From: Xestospongia muta
Lineage: Eukaryota > Porifera > Demospongiae > Haplosclerida > Petrosiidae
Reading direction: 5' to 3'
DNA: 64,000 bases
Assembly (NCBI GenBank): GCA_963693285.1
Contig: OY848917.1
Span: 8,556,192 to 8,620,191 of the forward strand
Of this stretch, positions 11,600 to 22,345 are shown piece by piece. The position numbers and the translations under genes are program-made. The notes below the pieces were generated by a model. The model ran no database searches. It worked only from the letters and a program-made list of their open reading frames with translations, and had not been told where the DNA came from. Numbering within the stretch: position 1 is the stretch's first letter; each line of letters opens with the position of its first letter.

Positions 11600-12636
11600 A
11601 TGTCTTGTAAGCTGTCATTTATCTTTCTTGTCGTGATTTTTATTACCTGCTCTGCTGTGGAAGGTTCCTCTCATTGTATGACTGATTGCAACAGTTTTGG
11701 CCAAAGATCATTTACTGCTTATGAAGGGTTGTGCTGTTCACCATCAAACAAAGGAGATATTATTCGTGTCACTAAAGATAATGGTCGCACTGGTTATGTT
11801 ATATGTCCAGATACTATACCAAAATGGTGTTTGGAATTCAAAACTTGTTATGACATTCTACAATCAGATCAAGATGCTCCCTCTGGCTATTACAACATAA
11901 CTGTCAATGGTAGCTTAGTTGAAGTGTATTGTGATATGGAGGGTAGTAACTGTGATGGAGAGGGAGGTTGGACAAGAGTAGCATTTGTTAACATGAGTGA
12001 GCCTGGGACATCCTGTCCTCCTGGACTAGAAGAATATGACAACATCACTAATGGCAGCTTACTTTGTTGGATAAATAATGAACACTACTATTATGGTTGT
12101 AACTCTACCTTCTTTCCTACTTATAATGTCAACTACACAAAGGTGTGTGGTCGTGTTAGAGGATACCAGTATGGATATCCTCATGCTTTTTATTGCAATT
12201 TAGACAACTGTAACAGGTTTGATCATCAAATAAAAACATATGGAGTGACTCTTACCTACAGTAGTAGTCTTCGTAAACATATTTGGACTTATGCTGGTGG
12301 CCACTATGAACAAGGAACAGGATTGAATGATTGTCCCTGTAACAATGGCAGTCAATATCATAACTGTTATATACCATTTGTAGGTAATGATTATTACTGT
12401 GAATCAGGACGTAGTGTTGGTGAACATGGTAACATCTTATATGCCAATGATACCCTCTGGGATGTCCTGGACTTGAGTCTACATGTTGTACATCTTCTAA
12501 GATGCCATGGTTTGTGAAGACATTAAATGAAACAGTTAGTGAAGATATTGAGTTGACTACATGTGGTCAAAAGTACTATATTCTGACATATGTTGAAGGG
12601 ACTCCTCTTGACCTTATTGAACTTTATATCAAATAA
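11600..12636 (+). pseudogene. Secreted fibrinogen-like protein, frameshifted (copy A)
   Basis: This is a single-exon gene. I chose ATG 11600 over the upstream in-frame start at 11561 because it begins a clear signal peptide (MSCKLSFIFLVVIFITCSA). The mature part has fibrinogen/intelectin-like motifs: VEVYCDMEG, GEGGWTRVAFVNMSEPG, CGRVRGYQYGYP, RKHIWTYAGGHY and FVGNDYYCESG, plus many N-x-S/T sites. Relative to copy B, ten bases (gtcaggactg) are missing between 12464 and 12465. The frame shifts after LWD and stops at 12517, losing about 60 conserved C-terminal residues including a CC pair and the LIELYIK end. The original stop remains at 12634. Such proteins are secreted and often lectin-like; the ligand is unknown. 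Confidence 0.7.
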
Positions 12637-12724
12637 TAATCTACGCATACACTTTTTACTGAAATTGCTGCATACATTTACACACTGTTTTTCATTGAAT
12701 TATTATGATTATCTAATTAGTAAT

Positions 12725-12960
12725 ACCGTATATCCTCGAATAGAGGTACTATCATAGCAATTTTTGTTCTTTCTAAAGCAATTTTTATCCTATGACAAGA
12801 AATATCAAAAAATGTTTATCCTGCCAAGAAAAAAATTATCCTAGGGCATAAAAATAGCTTATCTTAGGATGAAATGTCTTAAGATAACTCTATTCTAGGA
12901 AGATATTTCTCACAATAATATTTATCTTAAGATAAATATTTCAAGGCACTTTTTATGCTA
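12725..12960. repeat. Dispersed repeat with a 24-bp perfect palindrome (copy A)
   Basis: The repeat begins with ccgtatatcctcgaatagag, a variant of the motif near 1830, followed by repeated ttatcct/aggata blocks. A perfect 24-bp palindrome centred on cttaag lies at 12917-12940. It is probably a fragment of a short non-autonomous element. Confidence 0.45.
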
Positions 12961-13378
12961 AGACTAATATTTGAAGTAGATAAGAAATTGTAAGTTACAC
13001 AGTGATTAGTACGTACTAATGATCTTGTTGAATAATGTAAACCTTTTTTAATTTAAGATTTTCTGAATAGGCTTTGTCTTAAAGTAGTAACATGTAACTA
13101 ATACAAAAATAACTAAAAATATAAAGTCCATAACGACTTCTCAAAAATTACTAGGACAAAATATAACAGTTGCAACTGTTGCAATACCAACATACAACTC
13201 TATTGTTATGCACTATATCTGGTAATAGTAAAGTGTATTGGCTAACAAAGGATTAATACAGGCAAATTACTTGCTTATCTTTCCTCAGTAAATAAATTCG
13301 TCATCATATACAACAAACGTTTCTGCCTTTTTCTTATTTGCCTTTTTTGGTAGCAGTGTATTATTCTGAATATCTTGT

Positions 13379-13578
13379 NNNNNNNNNNNNNNNNNNNNNN
13401 NNNNNNNNNNNNNNNNNNNNNNNNNNNNNNNNNNNNNNNNNNNNNNNNNNNNNNNNNNNNNNNNNNNNNNNNNNNNNNNNNNNNNNNNNNNNNNNNNNNN
13501 NNNNNNNNNNNNNNNNNNNNNNNNNNNNNNNNNNNNNNNNNNNNNNNNNNNNNNNNNNNNNNNNNNNNNNNNNNNNNN
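13379..13578. other. Assembly gap of 200 N
   Basis: Exactly 200 unknown bases. The similarity to copy B stops at this gap; the sequence to its right is not the continuation seen after 55433. Confidence 1.
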
Positions 13579-13755
13579 ACACTCCAGTCGTACACGTCTA
13601 GATTGACTAGAAAGAGAAACTTTTATAGTAGTATCTTGGAGTCTCTGGGCCGATTCCGGCTGAATTGTTAAAATACACAGGTAATATAAAGGTAATATAA
13701 AATAGTACATACAATATAAAGTAAAAGTCAGTTGAATACGAATCTGCATACACTG

Positions 13756-14710
13756 CTAATTTGGGATAGTTTTACGAAGTCCTTTGATTTTTTGTAAATT
13801 TTTGGACGATACTTTCTTGTAGGCTTCTACGATAGAGGCAGCAAATGAAAATCCTCGAACTGTAACGAATTCCGTTATGATGGTTATGTACAGATCATCA
13901 TTAATGACTAAGATATCACCTTGATCTTCAGTTAGTGTATGCCATTGATGCAGGACTTTATTATTGTCTGAAATTTTTTTAATGATGAAAGGTTTTGAAT
14001 TTACTTCCATCACTGATGCTCTGAGGTTGAAGTATTTACACAGCTCAAGCTCCATGTGGTAAAATAGATCGTATGTTTTGTCACTTACATGAGAAATATC
14101 ACTTCTGCTGCCAAAGAAATTTGTCCAGGTTTCTGTGTCTTTGTCTAGGTCCATCTCAAATCCACTGGTGTTGGACATGAAAAAAAGAAGTATTTGCTTG
14201 TGTTCATGTTTCGATTTCATCAGTTGTGATATGATTGTTTGGCATATGTAACCAGTGACATACTGAAATGCTTTTTCTTTTATGTTTGTGAGGCTTTCAG
14301 TTGAAGTAGTTGAAGTTAGATGTGTTCTTGTTGAATAGGTTCGGTTAATGAGGTTAGTAAATATATTTTCAGTTACATGTTGATAAAATGTTGGACCAGG
14401 ATTTGTACGAATTGATTGTTGAAGGAAAGTGGCCCAGGAATTATGAAAAGTGGGTGATGTTCGCAAAGCATGATATCGTGTGCATAAGTGTTCTCTTTCT
14501 GGTTGAATGCTTTTCTTAGATGTAAAGTAACCCTGAAGATCTGCCAGAATATTTCAAGAGAACTGGATGAAATGATCTGCGTATGGACGTTTGCTCACTG
14601 GATGATAGCTTCTGTTGCTTTCAATATTCTCTTGGTTTCTGATGTTTTGTAGAAGCTTTCATCTGCAAGTAATTCTCTCACACCTATCATTACAGCCTCA
14701 CAGGATCTAA
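13756..14710 (-). CDS. Unrecognised protein, transposon-associated type, at least two exons
   Basis: The last exon reads from about 14540 down to the stop at 13756. It includes sequence before the first in-frame start-like codon (…KSIQPEREHLCTRYHALRTSPTF). Visible motifs are FQYVTGYICQ (about residues 68-77 of the open segment) and a C-terminal stretch VRGFSFAASIVEAYKK…KIKGLRK. I associate this layout with uncharacterised sponge and cnidarian proteins that travel with transposons, but cannot name it. A second open stretch, about 14612-14707 (CEAVMIGVRELLADESFYK…), has an acceptor on its 5' side and looks like the preceding exon. The frame across their junction does not resolve cleanly, so the gene may be damaged. 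The right-hand end is undefined. Confidence 0.45.
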
Positions 14711-14744
14711 TAAATGATAGATTTCAGTGAGTATTTATAATGTA

Positions 14745-14975
14745 TAATGATTTCATGTACACATACATTGTACAGGGGGAGTACTTGCTCCACTCATGAG
14801 CACGGAAGCAGTCTCACGGGGATCTAATACATGTACATAGATGAAATTGATAATACATGTATGTGTCACATGTACATGCATACCTTGTACAAGGGGAGTG
14901 GTTGCCTGCACAGGCACAATCTCACGGCAGTCACAGGGATCTAATACATGGATAAAATAGATTTCAGTGAGTTAT
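14745..14975. repeat. Two imperfect tandem units of about 120 bp
   Basis: Related blocks recur: ttgtacagggggagtacttg and ttgtacaaggggagtggttg, each followed by tctcacgg and ggatctaatacatg. Both are flanked by agatttcagtgagt. No coding potential is seen. Confidence 0.6.
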
Positions 14976-15149
14976 GTTAAATGTGTGTACATATGCATAT
15001 ACCTATACCTAAGACAGATGAATTACTTTTTTCAATAGATTTTTTCTGCTTTTTGTACATCTTTTAGGCAAATAATAATGTTCATGTTCAGATGCTAATA
15101 GATCTTCATTGCCACGACAGTTAGACTTCAAGGAACTTCTACAGAATGA

Positions 15150-16740
15150 GTTCACCACATGAAGTACCTGAGTGTTTTGTTAGAAATCTTTGTCAGTTGT
15201 GTTATCATGTGTTCTACCAACCTGCCTTTGGCAGCAAAAAATTAACGGGTCTTGGCAAATCTGTCTAGTGAAGAAAACTGTCACTCCAGAAATTGTAAAG
15301 AGGTACCTCACCCACTCAGTGAATGATTTGGCTATTATAATGTACATGTAGTAAATCAACAATGATTACTTATAGATAATGTGTGCACAGTACTTGTCAA
15401 TTCACTACGATTTTCAGAACTTAAAAGCATTGTTTTTTGAGTGTCAATAAATCCATTACTGTTATTGACACTCATTTCCTACATGTCAAAATAGGGAAGG
15501 AGGATTTCCTCAAGCCACTAATAAATCATGAATAATAATAAGTATTATAGTATTGTGCATGTTGGCATTCATTGCCTTCAGTCTAAAGTATGTGCCTGAA
15601 TGATATGGATTTTGAAAAACTCTCTTGCTATGTTTGCCATTGGTGAAGTTGCAAACATTCAGACAATTGAAGAACTTATTGAAAATGTTGGCAAAAAGTG
15701 CGGTTTCTTCAGCTTCTTTCCCTCCATATTGTGTGAGAGCTTTGAGACTGAATCACTTAGTACCTGAAATTTTAATGTATGATAGCAATGCATGTCATAA
15801 TTATGTTAAAAGATGTTATGTAATCTAACCTGATCAGCAAGGTCCACACACATTTTGGAAAAACTAGTCAAATGAATATGCTCATACTTCAAGCAAAGAA
15901 ACAAAACTAAGCCACTTTCCGTTCTGGATTTACTATATATATCACTTAAATGATCCCAACCAATATTGTCTTCTGTAGAGTAGAATAAAAACGTCATGGA
16001 TAACTCAAGATACAGAGATACATGTAACATCACTGTACCCAAAGCTTTCTTGATCGAGAAGCCCAGCAGTTTTTTGTTGTTTTTATCAAGTGTGAAGGAT
16101 CAGAAATGAAAAAAAAATTTCCTGCCCTCAGTGGCACAAGGGTTAAGTGTTTTGTGTGTCAATCTTTTGAGATTATGTAATCTGACAAGTCTTCGATTAT
16201 AGATGCTCCATCAGCTGTACTATCCAACACCTACATTAAGGTAGGTAAAATTATATGTGTTTTTATCCCACTAAGTATATTTTGAATTTGGCTATAATGT
16301 GTATACCTTAAATCCACATCTCTCAAGTCTATTCACAGCTTCTCACAGCAGATCAAACAACATATAGTCTGTGACATTGTGGCTTGGGAATTAGGCATGT
16401 GGAAACTTGAGGTGGGAAAAGAATCTCCTCACCATAAATGTCATTATCAAGTTCACTAGCAGCTCTGGTGGAAGAGTGGAGTTTGTCAGTGTCTTCTCCA
16501 GTAAATCCAATTGTGATTTGATATCCCCCATGGAGGTAAATCCTATGAGATCACCTGAAATATTAATGTACATAATTAAGATTACATGCATGTATACAAC
16601 TATATACTAAGTATCAATTGTCACCTGTATGTTTATCAAACACCAAATCTTCTTTTATGTGCATCTCATCGATCAACAATACATTACATTTTTTCCCTTT
16701 CTTCACATTCTTCACTGCAAAACTTGAGTACATAGCTAAT
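15150..16740 (-). pseudogene. P-element / THAP9-like transposase relic
   Basis: Reading the minus strand from high to low coordinates, exons match the P-element transposase family in order. They are 16625 to about 16738 (VLLIDEMHIKEDLVFDKHT); 16307-16554 (GDLIGFTSMGDIKSQLDLL, FMVRRFFSHLKFP, EAVNRLERCGFK); about 16150-16230 (VLDSTADGAS); 15830-15972 (IGWDHLSDIY, YEHIHLTSFSKMCVDLADQ); about 15600-15763 (VLSDSVSKALTQYGG, FFNCLNV); and about 15150-15331 (SFTEWVRYLFTISGVTVFF, CQDPL, GRTHDN). Short introns with consensus ends separate several of them. At least two in-frame stops lie in the 16307-16554 exon (after FPHA and after LFDLL). The N-terminal THAP zinc finger was not found. This is a dead transposase. 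Confidence 0.7.
15438..15474. repeat. Perfect hairpin with 13-bp arms
   Basis: Arms 15438-15450 (tgagtgtcaataa) and 15462-15474 (ttattgacactca) flank an 11-base loop. It lies between two exons of the P-element relic, so it may be an internal inverted repeat of that element or a separate small insertion. Confidence 0.7.
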
Positions 16741-16753
16741 GTTATTTCTGTAG

Positions 16754-17600
16754 TTTAGTGGAGATGAAGTTGTTCTGTTAGACAATGAAAACTACCAGAT
16801 TCCTAACAACTCAAGGTATTTATTTCTAAATCTATGTATGAAATGGTAGCTATATTTTATGCATGAAGAAATGACAACTTTTAATTGTATGTATAGGAGG
16901 ATGTGTTGCTAACCACATAAATAAATTCCAGTAAAAACTATTTTCATTGCACTTTAGGTGTTGATTACTATTGCTTGTTACTGAATACATCTACCTTTTC
17001 CTAAATAGGACTGGAGAACATCCTGTAGGGTTAAGGTAGTCAAAGAATTGGAGTATCATATGTTTAGAGATGACTACTTTGATTTCACTGACTCCAAGCC
17101 ACAGAATGTGGCCAAAGAATGTGATAATAAGGGGCATGGTCCTGCAGCTAAAAAAAACTCAATATGGTGACTTCAATGCCACTTATGATGAATTTGATTC
17201 TCACTTTGAAGTTTTGGAGTTCAAAGTGAATGCAATGGAAAGAGAGATGGAGAGTCTCAGAAAGTGGGAAGCTGAGAAATCTGAAATGATAATGACTATG
17301 AAAACATTAGAGAAAGAACTTAAAAGTAAATTAGATAAAGAATTAAAAACTCTTCGGAAATTTGCTGATTATCTGAAAGAAAACTTTCAATGCTTTATTT
17401 GCAAATGTATTCTACCAATTGAAAGTGTTGTATTACCATGTTACAATAACATTCGATGCTGTAAGCATTGCATTGATCAGTGGCTCACTGACCACATGAC
17501 TTGTCCACACTGCTGTGCCACCATGGATATCCAGTCATGCATGATGTTGCCACCTACTTGTCAGTTTGAATCAATGATCAGTCACATAAATGAATATTGA
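16754..17600 (+). CDS. Coiled-coil RING-like protein, possibly frameshifted
   Basis: The main exon starts after a cctaaatag acceptor at 17009 and ends at TGA 17598-17600. It reads DWRTSCRVKVVKEL...KGHGPAAKK in one frame up to an eight-A run at 17150-17157. It then reads TQYGDFNATYDEFD... in another frame: a heptad-rich coiled coil (about 17170-17370) followed by a RING/U-box-like domain FQCFICKCILP...LPCYNN...CCKHCIDQW...CPHC (about 17388-17515). Such domains usually act as ubiquitin ligases. An upstream exon 16754-16815 (SGDEVVLLDNENYQIP) fits the family, but its donor phase does not match. Either two small sequence errors or real decay explains the breaks. No substrate can be inferred. Confidence 0.55.
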
Positions 17601-17705
17601 AATGAAACTCAATCGTTGAATTGCATTGAATGAACAGTTAAGTGACTTTCAGCTTCCTAAAGGATATTTACATAATGGTATTTAAATACTATGTTACATT
17701 TATAT

Positions 17706-18656
17706 TTACAACAGTTGAGTTAATCTATTTGTTAAATGTTTGAATGTGATGATTGCATTGTTAAGTTGGAAACCACTTCCTGAAATGGTGTCAGTGAAAA
17801 TGGTGTCGTATGAATAGCCTTGTGAATAAAAACGTTGGTCCCATTTAGCTGAAAGGTCAGGCCTGTCTTGCAATGGATCAACAACACCATATGAAGTGAA
17901 GTATGTTAGCTTGCCTTGATCTCTTTTATATTCAGCAACAGCAGAAGAAGTTTCAGGGACTGCCACTGCTGGAATTACAGTGATGTATGATAAATCTTGG
18001 GCAAGAACATTTGGAATTCCTTTGCCTGTATGTGCATGTTGAATAGTCAAGTTGTAAAACATTAATAGTACCTGAAATGGAGTGGCAATTCCATGCAACT
18101 ACAAATCTTTCCATTCCAATTGCTGATGTGTTGATAGTGATGAAAGACACACAAAAAAGAGTTACAGGATCTGAAATATCAATCACTTCATCTTCTTCCA
18201 TTTTCACTAATATCTGTTTAATTGGATAGTTCACTCTGGAATTCACTTGTGACCATAATCTCTCAACTGTTAAATTCTGTAAGAGTATTGTCATCCCATA
18301 ACTAACACTTCTGAAGCAATTGCTTATTTACCTGTGTTGAAGGAGTTTGATAGTATGCAGTAACATGTCTTGGTCCAAAATGATGCCTGAGCTTACTATG
18401 AATAAAAAGTGTTAAGTTAAACTTTTTCCCATGATCAACTCTAATTTGATCCCATAATCCATGCCTAGTCATAGCCTCCCTGTTAACAAATAAAATTAAT
18501 GTACTTGTCATGGTCACTATATTACCTATAAACCCTTTCATATATTACTAGATTGTTCTTTATAGACATTGTAACATGAGACACAATCATTCCTGAAAAA
18601 TCATCAACTGATATTACATGTGTAACGCCATAATGATGCTCCAATACTATGTTCAC
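17706..18656 (-). CDS. DDE integrase-core protein, four spliced exons, 5' end unresolved
   Basis: Four exons join with matching phases: 18656-18526, 18479-18332, 18276-18072 and 18025-17706, giving at least 267 residues and ending at TAA 17706-17708. The introns are 46-55 nt. The reading shows a retroviral-integrase-like DDE fold: first Asp in HVISVDDFSG, second in WDQIRVDHG, Glu in NLTVERLWSQVNSRVNYP. It is followed by FVVAWNCHSISGKGIPNV and a conserved C-terminal part (YGVVDPLQDRPDLSAKW). The family is a transposon-derived integrase-core family found in many invertebrates and fish. Upstream of 18656 a related frame (LVRYMDVKRVSGVIRNE, about 18664-18714) abuts without room for an intron, so the N-terminus is frameshifted or differently spliced. 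The intact triad and clean splicing leave open a recently active or domesticated gene. Confidence 0.6.
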
Positions 18657-18849
18657 CTATCTTCATTTCTTATGACTCCAGATACCCTTTTTACGTCCAT
18701 ATACCTCACCAACCTATAATTAATTTTGAGATATTCCGAAAAAATAATGGTTTTACATCCTCAACTGTACCACTGACTTCAGATTCGACACAATTTCTAT
18801 TATAATTTCTAAATAATGCCTAACATACGCGCATGCGCAATAAATTTTT
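18657..18849. promoter_or_regulatory. Possible bidirectional promoter with NRF1-like site
   Basis: The perfect palindrome gcgcatgcgc at 18829-18838 matches the classical NRF1 consensus core. It lies between the minus-strand integrase gene and a plus-strand broken gene, in otherwise AT-rich DNA. A similar cgcgcatgcgc occurs at the end of the MITE near 27236, so the site may instead be a transposon remnant. Confidence 0.3.
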
Positions 18850-20833
18850 TTGCCGAACTGGTCTTTCTAATGAAGTGTAGTGTTGTGTTGGAAGACTGGT
18901 CGGCTGATGGATCATTTGCGTTTTTATTATTCAAAGGAATCTCCAAAATTTTCGGATAACTTACAATGAGTGATGGATAGCTCAAAGACGTTGCTGAGAA
19001 AATACCTGATAGAGTCAAGCTGAAAAATATTATAGACAATGCAACATCTACTGAGGTCAATTGATCTGTTGTTGTTTTTGTTATGATATGTTATACTATT
19101 ATCATTAGTAGGAAAACAGTAGTCTTGACATCAATAGTCTGGGTCACCAGCCAACTACAACAAATGTTGTTTAGCAAAAAGATACCTCATCTCAAAGTTG
19201 TCATCACATATTTATGATAACCTCTGCTTTCTCTTTTATAACAGAGGAAACCTTAGTCACTGGACAATTCACTAGAAGAGTAAGAACAAAGATTATTCCA
19301 TCTCTCTCAACATTTGATAATGGTACATACAAGACTCTTCAAGTGATCAGTACAACACTGTGTGTCATAAACTGATTAAAATCTATCAAAATGTTAAAAG
19401 ATGAAATTGATTCTACTGGCTATGTAAGTGTATGATCATTTTTCATTGTGAACTTGTTATGAAGAATTTATTAATTTCTCAAGGTTCTTAGAAAACAAAG
19501 TTATGGGATGAATTCAAGTTTCTTTGTCATTTATCTGTTTCTAAGATAGATTCTGTAACTACTTACTCTCTCCAAAATGTGGAAGACTTTCAAATGTCTT
19601 TGAAGTGACACAAGTACTTGTGTTGATGATCTAGATAATGAATGATATATAGCAACAAATCTGGCTTCCTTACAACAGGAATGTTGTAAATGAAAAAGGG
19701 ACCATTCTCTTGCTGACATACAGTCTTTGACCAGCAGAACATTTTCTAGAAAGAAATTGATAATGAATTTGAACCTCCAGTTTTGGAAATCCATGAGCAA
19801 TACCCATCATTGAAGGTTTGGAAAATAGTGAGTTGTTAATAAAACTTGTTATTAATATTATCATTGTTTACATGTGTTAATTTCTTCTCTATTTCAGATT
19901 AGGATGGAATTCAGAACTGTTATCAGGTTGGATGAAGGATCCATTCATTCATGGAAAGTTGCCTGACTTGAAAAAAAGAATGATTACTTTTTCTTGATTG
20001 GGACTCAAGCACAGGCCAAATTGAAATAGCTTCTCTCCACTCTTGATGACAAGAAAAGCAAAGAACTTGTGAATGAAGGTATTTTACGACTAATTCAATG
20101 TATGTATGACATGATGTTTTAATTGGTCTTGTAGCGTTTCAGTTATTATATGAACTGTTGATCTCCATTGAGAAACTAGTACAGTTTATGAAGGTAATAA
20201 TCTACCTGTAGATAGTGTTGTCTATTATAATAGATAAATGTAAAATGTAAATACATCAATCATTCAGGAGGTAGTACTTGACTAATTATATCCTCATTGT
20301 TTAAGTGTCTGCCTTTTAAAGTATGGTTAACCTTTGACTCCTTGCTGTTTTCAAGTTTGTCAATAACTTATACAATGCTCCTTATTGTGCGCCAACTTTT
20401 AGTAGTTTTCTGAACAACATTTACAGCCTAACAAACCCTTTCTGCTTGATTACAGTGAATGGGTCCAGCTAGGCAGACTAATTACTTTGTAAGAAATATT
20501 TTATGATCAAAGTATAATGAGGTAAGCTAACAACAGTATATGTTGAATTACTCTTAACATGATTAATTTTTGTTCAGTGATTCATGCATACATGATCATA
20601 TCTGTTGAAGAGACCTCTTTCCATATCATAGTAGAGGAGAAGCTATCTGTGAACTGAATTCTTTTGAGAGTACCTTGATCCACATAGTGTGTTGTTACTT
20701 TGTTTATGACATTCCATACCTAAAGCCTCTCCAGTCACTTCTATTGATGATCCAGTACTATGTGTTTGGACTAGAAGACTCACAAAAAGATATACCTGCA
20801 CTCATAGAGATTGAGATGGACAATAGTTTATAA
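18850..20833 (+). pseudogene. Broken plus-strand gene, possibly SAMD3-like
   Basis: Coding-like pieces occur in order with splice-like borders. They are VAEKIPDRVKLKNIIDNA (about 18988-19041); exon from 19245 (ETLVTGQFTRRVRTKIIPSL); LKDEIDSTGY before gtaagt (about 19392-19421); EIDNEFEPPVLEIHEQYPSL before gtttgg (about 19755-19816); LLSGWMKDPFIHGKLPDLKK (about 19922-19976); and a last exon 20632-20833 (RGEAICELNSFESTLIHIVC … PALIEIEMDNSL, stop). Frames shift and stops intervene. The LIxxYP-LKDE…GY pattern and the hydrophobic C-terminal exon remind me of SAMD3-like proteins, but the match is weak. Antisense open frames here are shadows. Confidence 0.35.
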
Positions 20834-22027
20834 TTATAAAGTAATTCAGAGTTATTATATATACAGTTTATTATATTGTATATGTATTATGTCATCACTA
20901 TTTAAAGTTCAAGTACTTTTGTATTCATTTATATAAGACATAACGTAAAAGAAATAAGAAATAGAAATATGCATTTTTAGCTTCTGTACTATTCCTGTGT
21001 AGTTATTTACACAATAAGAAGCCCACACTTTAGAACTTTTAATTTGATGAGCAGCTTGCTAGCATAATGACCACTGCTCATCTCACAAGGATTTGTTATG
21101 GATGATAACATTTACACCCTATTAACATTAAAATGCCATATAGTTTAATCGTTCCTACGTAAAGTTGACTTACTTTAGTTAGTTTATTTACATCTGTGAT
21201 AAAAGGTTTTAAAACACTTTCAGATTCATATTTAATCAAGTTAAGACTTATTACATGCTTTGGGTCCAAGTTTTGTGAGTGTGTAGTAAAACAGAGTTAG
21301 TACAATACAATACATTTGTATTGAATGTTAAGAACCATCACATACATCACTAACTTTGCTATCTGTTCATGCATATTTCTTTGTCACCTATATTTATTGG
21401 ATATATATATATATAACAAAGACTATTTTAAGAGAATTATTTTCCTTTTTTTCTTGAAATGTTTGTTGAATGGAACAATCCAATTGCTTGCAAGTTTTCC
21501 TTACAAGTTCGTTATCATAGACAACAGTGAAATTTGTTACTGTTTGAGAAAGATGGTGCTGTTCCTTATAATTAAGACCAAACAGAAACATAGCTGCTAC
21601 ATAAATCTGTAGTACCTGAGAACCAACTTAGCAAGTGAAGTTGAAGTCATTTTGAGACGAATGAGCCTCAAACAGATGTCTGACTAACTGCTATCAGATT
21701 TGATGCACCAGAGAAAGCAGCAGCAGTTGTATGCAGCGACACTCTTAATTGCTTCAATTTGTAACGAAGCCATGTCTATTTATTTGCTGCCAAGTATAAT
21801 TATTTACCTCTAAATCCTCTCACAACGGATTTCTCTGCCTCTACATTCGTAGTATCAGCCACACCTATTATTATTGATTTGTTCCTCTAGAAGTCCTATA
21901 AACTAATAAAGATATCCAGGCGCAACATAGACTATTTGCTTGACCAGCTCAGTACTTTCAATAAAGACTTCAGATCTCTTAAAGCTCTCCTTATGTTCAA
22001 TAGGGACTTCAGCTCTCTTGATCGACA
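20834..22027. other. No gene recognised
   Basis: AT-rich sequence with a short (TA)n tract near 21400. The open frame at 21325-21612 is hydrophobic low-complexity sequence without motifs, and I do not call it. Confidence 0.4.
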
Positions 22028-22345
22028 TGGCGAATATAATACTAATAATTCTTTACGATAGAGAGTCTGTACGTGTCGCGAGGGAAAAGGATTGTCTTTC
22101 GAAAGTCAATGTTTAGAGGTATCACTCAGGTTCCTGTTTTTTATACCATAGAGCGAGAAATGGATTGCAAGACACTCAGCAGTTACTCAGGACTAAATTG
22201 TTTGAAGGTAGTGATTCCTAACTTTGAAACTAGATTGAAACTGTATAGCAAAATCTTTGTGAACAGTTGTAATATGAACAATGTCATATTACAGGTTATG
22301 TCCATTTATGATGATTTATGGTCAGGACTCAAGTCAAAAAGGTGA
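22028..22345 (+). CDS. Possible short coding segment, unrecognised
   Basis: An ATG at 22028 in good context (gacATGGCG) opens MANIILIILYDRESVRVARE and would reach a gtatca donor near 22119. An overlapping frame stays open to 22345 and encodes IEREMDCKTLSSYSG…YDDLWSGLKSKR. Neither part has a family I recognise. The MANIIL-type start resembles first exons of some sponge multi-domain genes, but no downstream exon could be linked. Confidence 0.2.

Larger units (their letters stand above)
1..13378. repeat. Long direct duplication, copy A
   Basis: This block matches 41941-55433 in the same orientation from its first base, so the repeat extends left of the window. The match ends exactly at the N gap. 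Substitutions are few (about five in the first 480 bases). Length differences lie in simple repeats (a 41-bp VNTR with 4 versus 6 units, a TAA tract, a TA tract) and in small indels, including a 10-base deletion near 12464. Gene breaks in the membrane-protein relic are shared by both copies and so predate the duplication. It may be a recent segmental duplication or an unmerged haplotype placed twice by the assembler. Confidence 0.95.

Noticed and set aside
13275..13749. Open reading frames crossing the N gap
   Set aside because: They are open only because unknown bases produce no stop codons.
16203..16240. Plus-strand exon (DAPSAVLSNTYIK) upstream of the RING-like gene with good splice sites
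   Set aside because: The minus strand of the same bases encodes the P-element motif VLDSTADGAS in the right order with its neighbours, which explains it better.
21325..21612. Hydrophobic 95-codon open frame that could be a membrane protein
   Set aside because: AT-rich low-complexity sequence with no motifs, splice context or start-site support; both strands are open.
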